The notes below the pieces were generated by a model. That model was not told the DNA's origin and did no database searches. It saw only the letters and a list, made by a program, of their open reading frames with translations. From Patescibacteria group bacterium (GTDB taxonomy: Bacteria > Patescibacteriota > Patescibacteriia > Patescibacteriales > WJLG01), in NCBI GenBank assembly GCA_028716485.1, contig JAQUPS010000008.1, positions 1-58,402 of the forward strand: a stretch of DNA of 58,402 nucleotides, in the 5' to 3' direction. A program made the translations under genes and the position numbers. Positions 1 through 8,036 of this stretch are shown piece after piece (positions within the stretch are counted from its first letter, which is position 1; each line of letters starts with the position of its first letter).

Positions 1-1
1 T

Positions 2-121
2 AGAATGCTAAATAATAAATTGCCTAATTACTTGGAATACTATAATGCCGAAAGATTGCATATGGGCATTGAATTCAAAACGCCAAATTATTTAATAAAT
101 CGTTTCCAAGCTATTGGATAG
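2..121 (+). mobile_element. 3' end of an integrase-type (rve-like, IS3/IS481-like) transposase gene, truncated at contig start
   Basis: Reads RMLNNKLPNYLEYYNAERLHMGIEFKTPNYLINRFQAIG*; the YYNxxRxH...TPxxYL pattern is typical of rve transposase C-termini; exact inverted copy at the other contig end. Confidence 0.75.
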
Positions 122-137
122 AAAACGCCGGCTATAT

Positions 138-521
138 TCAGGGAATATATTTTTTATAATTCTGCTCGGCGATGAATTGTCTTTTTTTGTCCGGCAATCG
201 CTTGGCGTAAATGACGATAAAGACGATCCAAACGACCATGCCGATCACCCATAAAGCAAACCAGATTCGGGCGGAAAGGAAAGGAACCAGTTCCAAGCTG
301 AAAAAATCGAGCAGGGCGCCGATAATGAAATTGCTGATGAAAAAGATTGATAGTTTATTCCAGAACGGCTTGTAAAATCCTTGGCGCTTTTTTAGAAAAA
401 AACAAGCAACCGCGGCGGCGAGAAAAAAGGCGATTATTGCCAGTAATAGATTTTGCATGGCCGGAATCAGCGAGTCGGGACTCTGATTAAACCAAAATTG
501 CGCGGTCAAAAGGTTATTCAT
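138..521 (-). CDS. hypothetical membrane protein
   Basis: 127-aa ORF with several hydrophobic segments. Confidence 0.6.
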   Translation of the reverse strand: MNNLLTAQFWFNQSPDSLIPAMQNLLLAIIAFFLAAAVACFFLKKRQGFYKPFWNKLSIFFISNFIIGALLDFFSLELVPFLSARIWFALWVIGMVVWIVFIVIYAKRLPDKKRQFIAEQNYKKYIP

Positions 522-598
522 AATATTGTCGGGATTAAATTTAACGGATATTCATCTTAGCACTAAGGCGGAATTTTTGGCAAGAGAACTTTTGGCGG

Positions 599-1222
599 CT
601 ACATTTTCATAAAAAGAACGCCATAGTGGAATTCGCCGGCATCGAATTCTTCCTCGACTTTCAGGCCGAGCTTCTCCGACACTTTTTTCAATTGTTCGAT
701 CTTGACTCTTTTTTCCGGCGGCGGACCGAAGGGGGAGGAAGTGTCTTCCCATTCTACCACCAGCAGCCGCCCGCCCCTTTTCAGCAGACGGATCGATTCG
801 CGCAATATCTCCGCTCTTTTTTGCGAGTGGAACAGGGTGTTTATCAGAAGCGCAACATCGAGGCTCTCCGTTTCAATTTTGGTGGCGCGATAAACTTCCA
901 GATCGCTCCAAATCGTCAGGATATTATTAATGTTTTCCTGACGGGCGCGGCGGGCGATCGATTCCAGAGAAGGTTTGAGAATATCGACGGCATAAACCAG
1001 GCCGTGCGCGCCGACAATTTTCGCGGCCGGAAAGACGAAGTGGCCGGACGTGCCGCAACCCAAATCAGCCACTTTCATCCTTTCTTTAAGGCGGGCTTTG
1101 GCCATGATAAAGTTGACGTTAAGCAGCGCGCTGCCGCCGGTTGGGTTATTCATAATCGTTTTGAGGGGGACGCAAAATATCGCGTTCCTACGGATATTAT
1201 TTAACCAGAATTTGTTTTTCAA
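599..1222 (-). CDS. class I SAM-dependent methyltransferase (UbiE-like)
   Basis: VADLGCGTSGHFVFPAA motif I and downstream LLKRGGRLLVVEW; exact start uncertain. Confidence 0.8.
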   Translation of the reverse strand: MKNKFWLNNIRRNAIFCVPLKTIMNNPTGGSALLNVNFIMAKARLKERMKVADLGCGTSGHFVFPAAKIVGAHGLVYAVDILKPSLESIARRARQENINNILTIWSDLEVYRATKIETESLDVALLINTLFHSQKRAEILRESIRLLKRGGRLLVVEWEDTSSPFGPPPEKRVKIEQLKKVSEKLGLKVEEEFDAGEFHYGVLFMKM

Positions 1223-1883
1223 TAATTTTTTTTCGGCTATATTTATTTTGCGCGGAAATTATTATCGTGTTTATCCCTATTTTAAGATTGATTCTTTCTT
1301 GAAAATTGCCGGTGCTGTCTTTTAATATTTTCCGGCCGTTAATGGCGATTTGCGTTTTGGCGTCGGCGCGGCCGATCACGTCAACAAAATTATTCTGCGT
1401 GACCAGATTATCCGGCGGCTGATAAATTTCCACTTTGGGCGAGGAAAAGGTGGAAAATAAATAATATCCGAGATACGAAAAAAGGATAATGATGGCGGCA
1501 ATCAACAGAATATTTTTTAAAATTCCGGGAAAGATAGCCAGCTCGGATTTTTTTATTTTCTTTTTGGAAAAAACATCCTTATTCCCGTTGTTCCCGCCCC
1601 TTTCTTTTTGGTATTTCTCGGCTATCCAGACGGGGTTTAGGCCGAGCCAGGAAGAATATTGCCGGAGAAAAGTTTTTTCATAGACGCCGCCGGGCAGAGC
1701 CGTATAATCGCCGCGCTCCAGAGCCGCTAAATATTCAGGATTGATTGAAAGTTTCTTGGCCGCCGCCGCAAGAGTGAATTTTTTTTCTTCGCGGGCAACG
1801 CGCAATTTTTCCGCCACGGTTTCCTCATCCTCTTTGATTTTGTTGCGGGTGAAAAGCATAGCGAAAAAATAACCGTCCGGCAA
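1197..1883 (-). CDS. RodZ-like protein: N-terminal HTH, TM helix, extracellular domain
   Basis: LRVAREEKKFTLAAAAKKLSINPEYLAALERGDYTALPGGVYEKTFLRQYSSWLGL pattern. Confidence 0.8.
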   Translation of the reverse strand: MPDGYFFAMLFTRNKIKEDEETVAEKLRVAREEKKFTLAAAAKKLSINPEYLAALERGDYTALPGGVYEKTFLRQYSSWLGLNPVWIAEKYQKERGGNNGNKDVFSKKKIKKSELAIFPGILKNILLIAAIIILFSYLGYYLFSTFSSPKVEIYQPPDNLVTQNNFVDVIGRADAKTQIAINGRKILKDSTGNFQERINLKIGINTIIISAQNKYSRKKIIEKQILVK

Positions 1884-1890
1884 CTGCTGT

Positions 1891-2319
1891 TTAGATTTTA
1901 ATTTTCAAACCGGGAGCGACATTCGCGCCCAGCAAGCCGGCGGAAAATTGGATTATTAAATAGCTGGCAAAAACAATTACTAAGCCGATAATGGCGTTCA
2001 TCAGGATAGTTTTACCTTCTCTGACTTTTTCTTCATTGCCGCCGGAAAGGATGAAAACAAAACCGCCATAAACGAAAAACAATAAGGCGATGGCGCCGAT
2101 GCTGCCCAAAATCCAGTTAGAAACATTGACCGCCACCTGAAGAATATCGTTAAGCGAGTAATTGCCGCAGCCATTGGGAGATGTGCAAGTTCCGGTTTTT
2201 TGTCCGTTTTCCGTCGGTAAAATTCCGGCCGCGAAAGCAGTTGGCGGGCAAAGGCTCAGCCAGACGGAAACAGCGAATATTGATTTTAATAATTTATTTT
2301 TGAACATTTTTTCAGGCAT
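1891..2319 (-). CDS. T4SS-pilin-like (TrbC/VirB2-like) small membrane protein
   Basis: Signal peptide plus two TM segments with FVYGGFVFILSGGNEEKVREGKTILMNAIIGLVIVFASY motif. Confidence 0.75.
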   Translation of the reverse strand: MPEKMFKNKLLKSIFAVSVWLSLCPPTAFAAGILPTENGQKTGTCTSPNGCGNYSLNDILQVAVNVSNWILGSIGAIALLFFVYGGFVFILSGGNEEKVREGKTILMNAIIGLVIVFASYLIIQFSAGLLGANVAPGLKIKI

Positions 2320-2412
2320 CAGGTAACAGGTAGCATATAATGAAACGACCTGTCCCGAACGATATTTTAAAACACGCTACATGGTATATGTTACCTGTTA
2401 CTTGATAGTTGC

Positions 2413-3783
2413 TTATTGAATGGTCTGCTGAACCTTGGACGCGCCCTGGTTGATTGTCTGGTTGATGTCTTTGGTATTTTTAACCGTCAGATCAATCATT
2501 TCTTGCAGAGCGTTTTCCGCCGCTATTGGGTTATTGCCGCGATACCAGCTTTGGGTCGTCAGCACCTGGTCGGCAAAGACGCCGATGTCCAGATCGTTGA
2601 CTTGCGAATTTATCAGCGCTCGTAAAGCTGTGGGTTTTTTGGCTATTTTTAGATAATTTTGCACTTGGTCCTGTGAGGTTTCATATTGAATAAAGTCCCA
2701 AGCTTCATTGATATTTTTGCTTTTGGCGGAAACGGTTTCCAGCCAATAGTTGGCATAGTTGACCAGTTTGGCATTGCCCTGGATTTGCGGCATTTTGGCA
2801 ATGGAAAAATTAAGTTTTGGCGCCGCCGCTCTGATGGTCGGCAAATCATAAGCATAATCAAACATTATTCCCAGATTGCCCTGCTCAAACATAGTTAGAG
2901 AATTGGGCAAGTTGCTGTTCCAGCAATAAACGTCTTTGGCCGAGTTGGAAAAATCCGTGTAAAAACGCAAGGCTTCCAACCCCGGGTTATAATTTTGGGC
3001 GCTGCCGGGCGGAATCGATTGGAACATCACCGTGCCATTATCCATCATCACTGCGCCGTTTTGCATCATCAATAAAGATAAAATATCCTGCGGCCGCTGG
3101 ATATTTGCCGAGCCGCCCAGGGCGACGCCGGCTTGAACAATATTGCCCTGGCTGTTTAGCTTGGTTAATCTTTTTACGTCCTGCTGAAATTCCGCGTTCC
3201 AGTATTGCGGCGGCCCCGAGATGCCGGCGTTATTGAAGAGATCAGTATTATAATACATTGCCAGCGTATCCATATACAGCGGCAGGCCGTAAATTGCGCT
3301 CGCGCCGTTTTTAGAGAGCACCGTGTCGTTATAAACAATATCAACGAAATTATTCTTTAAATCTTTTAAGCTTAAGCTCGGAGTGGTGCGCAGCTCGGCG
3401 ACCGTGGTTTTTTTGATTGTTCCTTTGACGACCGGATAAACCAGAGTTAATTGCGCCGGCAGAGGCGTGATCTTATTTTGATATTCGGAAAGCCAGCTTG
3501 AAGGGATGGAAAAGATATCCGGTCCGCGATCCTCGGCCAAAGCATTGATCAATTCTTTTTCATATTCATCGTAGCGGAATTTTTTATATTGGATGGTGAT
3601 GTAAGGATGGATTTTCTGGTAATTGGCGATGATGGTGGCGAAAGCGTCTTCATCATCGTAAACTCGCCAATAAGTGAGGGTTATCGGTTTGACGCTGGAG
3701 GGCGGAACAGTGCTGGCGCAGCCGGCGCCGGAAGTCAAGATAAAAGTCAAAACCAGAAATAAGGCGAAAATTTTATTTTTCAT
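2413..3783 (-). CDS. extracellular solute-binding lipoprotein (family 1)
   Basis: Lipobox LTSGAGC; TYWRVYDDEDAFATIIANYQKIHPYITIQYKKFRYDEYEKEL. Confidence 0.85.
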   Translation of the reverse strand: MKNKIFALFLVLTFILTSGAGCASTVPPSSVKPITLTYWRVYDDEDAFATIIANYQKIHPYITIQYKKFRYDEYEKELINALAEDRGPDIFSIPSSWLSEYQNKITPLPAQLTLVYPVVKGTIKKTTVAELRTTPSLSLKDLKNNFVDIVYNDTVLSKNGASAIYGLPLYMDTLAMYYNTDLFNNAGISGPPQYWNAEFQQDVKRLTKLNSQGNIVQAGVALGGSANIQRPQDILSLLMMQNGAVMMDNGTVMFQSIPPGSAQNYNPGLEALRFYTDFSNSAKDVYCWNSNLPNSLTMFEQGNLGIMFDYAYDLPTIRAAAPKLNFSIAKMPQIQGNAKLVNYANYWLETVSAKSKNINEAWDFIQYETSQDQVQNYLKIAKKPTALRALINSQVNDLDIGVFADQVLTTQSWYRGNNPIAAENALQEMIDLTVKNTKDINQTINQGASKVQQTIQ

Positions 3784-3925
3784 AGATAAATATATTGGAA
3801 TTGTGATATTTCCTCTTTCTTATTATAACATAAATCGGAAAAAAAATGGAATGGCGCGGCTGCCGAAAAAAATGCGGCGCCAAATTTATTGACGCCGCCG
3901 TGATATTTCGCGCTTTCTTTCTTTT

Positions 3926-4441
3926 TTAAGCTTTTTCAAAGTAAAGATTGGTTCCGCCCAGCCGCACCAGCCTGCCTTCCTGGCGTTCGAAAAATTGAAC
4001 TTCATTGCCGCAAGGCTTGGCTCTAAGGATTTCACCCGGCCGGCAAAGAGGATGTTTATTGCTGCCCACTCGTTTAAAATCAACTCTTTTATTCGCGAAG
4101 AAAAAGACGATTCTTCCGTCGGCTGATTTTTTGATTTCCAGCTCTAAGCCGTTATAAGCCGATTTCAGGTACCTTTCCGCGATTATCTTGCCCCGTCCGG
4201 GTTTTTCCACCGAATCAAGATTGATCGCGGTCAAAAAAAATTTTCCCGGTACGCTCGGCGGTTTTATCGCCTGGCAATTGGCCGCGAATTCCAAACTCTG
4301 AGCCAATGCGTATTTTTCAGCCAAAGTCTTCGGCCATTTCCCCCCCCTTCTTTCAATCAGTATTTGTTTGACTCTTTCTTCAACCTTGCGATTCCGCATC
4401 TTTCGATAACTGACGCTGGTCGGATTAACAGCCACAAGCAT
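3926..4441 (-). CDS. hypothetical protein
   Basis: 171-aa ORF in a coding gap. Confidence 0.5.
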   Translation of the reverse strand: MLVAVNPTSVSYRKMRNRKVEERVKQILIERRGGKWPKTLAEKYALAQSLEFAANCQAIKPPSVPGKFFLTAINLDSVEKPGRGKIIAERYLKSAYNGLELEIKKSADGRIVFFFANKRVDFKRVGSNKHPLCRPGEILRAKPCGNEVQFFERQEGRLVRLGGTNLYFEKA

Positions 4442-4535
4442 GAGCCCTCCCGCAATAGTGGTGATTGGAAAGATAAAAATAGTGATTATATTGAAAGAAC
4501 TGATTATTCAAGATTAAGGCTTGGCGATTATTGTG

Positions 4536-6065
4536 TCAAGCGGATTTTTCCCGATATTGCAGAGCTTCGGCCAGATGGGCGGTGGAAATCGATGGTTCAT
4601 TATCCAGGTCAGCGATAGTGCGAGCTAATTTTAAGAGGCGAAAATAGGAGCGAGCGGAAAGATTGAGTGTGTCGATGGCGCTGCTGATCAGTTTTTTGGC
4701 TTCATCATCAAGCGCGCAGCATCGCCGGGTTTTTTCCGAGCTCATTTCCGCGTTGGTGAAGATTTTTTCGTTCTTGAATCTTTCCGCCTGGATTTCCCGC
4801 GCCGCGGTGACGCGTTTTTTCATGGTTGAAGAATTCTCGCCGGGGAGATTTTCGTCCAATTTTTTGAATTCCATCCGCGGCACTTCCAGTTGCATGTCGA
4901 TGCGGTCCAAAATCGGGCCGGAAATTTTTTTGCGGTAATTCTGGATCTGCATCGCCGAACAGGAACAGGCGCGGGCGCGGTCGCCGAAAAATCCGCAAGG
5001 GCAGGGGTTCATCGAAGCGATTAAAATGAATTTGGCCGGAAAATCCAGATGTCCGGCGGCGCGGCTCACGGTAATGACGCCGTCTTCGAGCGGCTGGCGC
5101 AAAGCTTCCAGAACCGGACGGGGAAATTCGGCGAATTCGTCCAAAAACAAGACGCCGCGATGGGCAAGCGATATCTCTCCCGGGCCGGGCTGGATGCCGC
5201 CGCCGACCAAAGCCACGCCGGAAGCGGTGTGATGCGGGGCGCGGAACGGCCGGGACTTTATCAAACCGCTTTTTTCTTTCAGTTTGCCGGCGACGCTGTA
5301 AATTTTGGTGACCTCTAAGGCTTCGGCAAAAGCCAGATCCGGTAAAATGGAAGGAAAAGTTTTAGCCAGCATTGTTTTACCCGAACCTGGCGGGCCGAAC
5401 ATCAGCAAATTATGTCCGCCGGCCGCGGCTATCTCCATCGCCCGTTTTACCTGCTCCTGGCCTTTCACGTGCGCCATGTCATATTCGATTGGCACATTAA
5501 AAAGTTCCGGATCGCGGTAGGGAAATTCGGGAATGGCGACTTTGCCGCGCAAATGAAAGACCAGCTGCATTAAATTTTTAACTGGAATTACCCTGATTTC
5601 TTTGGCTAATTTGGCTTCGGCCGCGTTGGCTTCCGGCAAAAAGACCGTTGTCTTGCCGGCGCGTCTGGCGCAAAGCGCAACCGGCAGGGCGCCGGTAATC
5701 GGGCGCAGATCGCCGTTCAAAGATAGCTCGCCGGTAAAAATAAAATCGTCCAGATTGATTTTTCCCGAAATGAATTCGCTTTTCTGCAAGATGCTGATGG
5801 CGATCGGCAGATCAAAAGACGGCCCGTGCTTGGGCAGATAGGCCGGCGCCAGATTAACGGTCACTGAAACGCGCGGAAATTCAAAATTGGAATTTTTAAT
5901 GGCGCTCCGCACCCTTTCCCGAGCTTCGGAAACTGCCTTATCCGGCAAGCCGACTAAAAAAATTTTTCCATACTCTCCCCCGCCGGTATCGGCCTCGACC
6001 TCGACCAATTCGGCGTCCAGCCCGACCACCGCGGCGGAAAAAACTTTACTCGACATGAATATCAA
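4536..6065 (-). CDS. comM: YifB/ComM family Mg-chelatase-like AAA+ ATPase
   Basis: GPPGSGKTMLAKTFPSILP, FRAPHHTAS, RGVLFLDEFAEF, MNPCPCGF. Confidence 0.95.
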   Translation of the reverse strand: MIFMSSKVFSAAVVGLDAELVEVEADTGGGEYGKIFLVGLPDKAVSEARERVRSAIKNSNFEFPRVSVTVNLAPAYLPKHGPSFDLPIAISILQKSEFISGKINLDDFIFTGELSLNGDLRPITGALPVALCARRAGKTTVFLPEANAAEAKLAKEIRVIPVKNLMQLVFHLRGKVAIPEFPYRDPELFNVPIEYDMAHVKGQEQVKRAMEIAAAGGHNLLMFGPPGSGKTMLAKTFPSILPDLAFAEALEVTKIYSVAGKLKEKSGLIKSRPFRAPHHTASGVALVGGGIQPGPGEISLAHRGVLFLDEFAEFPRPVLEALRQPLEDGVITVSRAAGHLDFPAKFILIASMNPCPCGFFGDRARACSCSAMQIQNYRKKISGPILDRIDMQLEVPRMEFKKLDENLPGENSSTMKKRVTAAREIQAERFKNEKIFTNAEMSSEKTRRCCALDDEAKKLISSAIDTLNLSARSYFRLLKLARTIADLDNEPSISTAHLAEALQYREKSA

Positions 6066-6116
6066 TTAAAAATTATGCCGACGTAAAGTCGGCATCCCGA
6101 GCTTGCCTCGGGAAAA
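6061..6116. repeat. dispersed two-hairpin repeat (family B, copy 1)
   Basis: ATCAATTAAAAATTATGCCGACGTAAAGTCGGCATCCCGAGCTTGCCTCGGGAAAA; one mismatch to 33333..33388. Confidence 0.85.
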
Positions 6117-6240
6117 ATGAAAAGTTAAAAATTATTTAAAGACGATAACTCTTTTATTATAACATAAAATAGATATTCGGTGATTTAGGTAAATGCGGTT
6201 GACAAAAAAGATTTTTACTGTTAAGTTTAAATTAATTTTT

Positions 6241-6705
6241 ATGAACTATCGGTTGTTAAAATTTATCAAAGAGGCCTTTAAAAATCCCGGGACAGCCTTG
6301 GATTTTGGTTCGGGTGAAGGTATGGATAAGGCCTGTCTTAAAAACCTCGGCTGGATTGTAAGAGGGGTTGATTTAAAATCAGGCACAGATTTAAATTTGC
6401 CTTTTGAGGCAAAAAAAGTTGATTTGGTTTATGCCAACTATCTTTTGCAATTTTTGGATAATAAGAAGCAATTTATTGATAATTGCTTTAATAATTTAAA
6501 AAAGGGAGGGAGACTTTTTTTGCATACATTTGACAAGTCCGACCGGGTTCTTAAAAAAAAAATAAGCACCAAAGAACTTAAGAAATTATTAAGAGATAAA
6601 TTTGAAGATATAGAAATAAATATTTTTAGCGAGTTTGATAATCACCCCAAACATCGTCATTGGCATAAGATATTAGAAGTAACGGCAAAAAAAAGAGAAC
6701 TTTAA
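6241..6705 (+). CDS. SAM-dependent methyltransferase, possible RiPP-cassette member
   Basis: ALDFGSGEGMDKACLKNLGWIVRGVDLKSG; internal ATG at 6241 looks a likelier start than 6193; 22 nt upstream of the radical SAM gene. Confidence 0.75.
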   Translation: MNYRLLKFIKEAFKNPGTALDFGSGEGMDKACLKNLGWIVRGVDLKSGTDLNLPFEAKKVDLVYANYLLQFLDNKKQFIDNCFNNLKKGGRLFLHTFDKSDRVLKKKISTKELKKLLRDKFEDIEINIFSEFDNHPKHRHWHKILEVTAKKREL

Positions 6706-6727
6706 CAATTCAACGAAGGGATAAAAA

Positions 6728-7729
6728 ATGTCCAAAAGATTTTATCTGCAATGGCACATCACCAATCAATGTGGCAATAGATGTCGTCATTGTTATCAGC
6801 AGGGAAATTATGGCGGTCCAGAAGTCACTCTCGAAAGAGCGGCTTTAATTTTGGAAGATTTTTTAAGTCTCTGCAGCCGGCTTAAAGCCGATTCTTATTT
6901 GGCGATAACCGGCGGCGATCCATTTCGGAACAGTGCTTTTAGGTCGATATTAACGGTGGCGTCTTCCAGTTGTTTCTGGGTCAGTATTCTCGCCAATCCG
7001 GAAAACGTTACCGAGGAAAATTTAGAGTGGCTGGAAAAACTAAAGATAAGATTTTTCCAAGTTTCCCTCGACGGTTTGGAAAAAACTCATGATAGCATCC
7101 GTTATCCAGGGAGTTTTAAAAGAACCATGGAGGCCATCAAGCGATTATCAAGAACATCTATCAAGCCCATGGTAATGTCCACCGTCTCTTCTCTCAACTA
7201 CAGAGAAATGCCGGCTGTTATGAGAGAGGTTTATGCGGCTGGCGCCAAAAGATGGTCTTTTGCCAGGTGGACGCCTGTGGGGATTGGCGATTGCGGAATA
7301 AAACCAGATGAGTATATGTGTTTTTTGAGAGAAATTTCTAAAATTCATAAAAAGTTCGAAGCCGAGGGACATGATCCTGTCGATAAAGATCCTTTAACAA
7401 TCCTAATAAACGCTAACGAATGTTCTGACTCTTCGCAAATGGTTGCCGGTGGTTGCGGCATAGGGTCATCGGTTTTGACGCTTTTGCCGGATGACACGGT
7501 AATGGCTTGTCGTAGACATCCAGGTAGCGTCCTTGGTAAGTGGACCACTGAAAATAACTTTCTGTATCACTTTGCGCTTAATCCCAAAATGGATGAGTTT
7601 AGACAATTCGAAAAAATCGAAGGATGTGGAAAGTGTAAATTTTTAAAATATTGCCGGGGTTGCAGGGCTGCAGCCTATTCAGCAACAGGAAATCATTTTG
7701 GCCGCGACCCTCAATGTCCGCTATGTTGA
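6728..7729 (+). CDS. radical SAM/SPASM-domain peptide maturase
   Basis: CGNRCRHC (CxxxCxxC) near the N-terminus; C-terminal CGKCKFLKYCRGC...CPLC SPASM-like cysteines. Confidence 0.9.
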   Translation: MSKRFYLQWHITNQCGNRCRHCYQQGNYGGPEVTLERAALILEDFLSLCSRLKADSYLAITGGDPFRNSAFRSILTVASSSCFWVSILANPENVTEENLEWLEKLKIRFFQVSLDGLEKTHDSIRYPGSFKRTMEAIKRLSRTSIKPMVMSTVSSLNYREMPAVMREVYAAGAKRWSFARWTPVGIGDCGIKPDEYMCFLREISKIHKKFEAEGHDPVDKDPLTILINANECSDSSQMVAGGCGIGSSVLTLLPDDTVMACRRHPGSVLGKWTTENNFLYHFALNPKMDEFRQFEKIEGCGKCKFLKYCRGCRAAAYSATGNHFGRDPQCPLC

Positions 7730-7774
7730 AATAATATTGCCTTTTTCCTTCAGTAAAGAAAGGAGGTGATTAAA

Positions 7775-7891
7775 ATGAAAACCGAAAAAAGAATTGATGA
7801 AGTCCTAAGTAAGCTTCTTCATCAAGGCTTTATTTTTGACGAAAGTGCGGATACTTGCTGTCACTGCAGCTTTACCTGCACTACCGATTAA
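7775..7891 (+). CDS. putative RiPP precursor, 38 aa, Cys-rich C-terminal core
   Basis: MKTEKRIDEVLSKLLHQGFIFDESADTCCHCSFTCTTD*; SD AAAGGAGGTGAT at 7759..7770; follows the rSAM gene; absent from the ORF track (too short). Confidence 0.8.
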   Translation: MKTEKRIDEVLSKLLHQGFIFDESADTCCHCSFTCTTD

Positions 7892-7901
7892 GCTTTCTTT
7901 A

Positions 7902-7936
7902 TAGCACGGGCAGATGATGTCCGTGCTAATTTTTTG
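7902..7936 (+). terminator. rho-independent terminator closing the RiPP cassette
   Basis: TAGCACGG...CCGTGCTA stem then a T-rich run. Confidence 0.8.
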
Positions 7937-8036
7937 TAATAGCTTGTTTTGTTTTTGTCGTTTGATAAAACGAGAGTTTAAATAAATTAAAAAACCGAGA
8001 TTTTAAATAAAAAACCCAGCTTTTAAAAAATAAAAA

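Noticed and set aside
626-1204. 192-aa + strand ORF opposite the methyltransferase
   Set aside because: Antisense shadow of a clear coding frame; no recognisable domain. The same applies to most other antisense ORFs in the track (for example over smc, polA and the FN3 gene).
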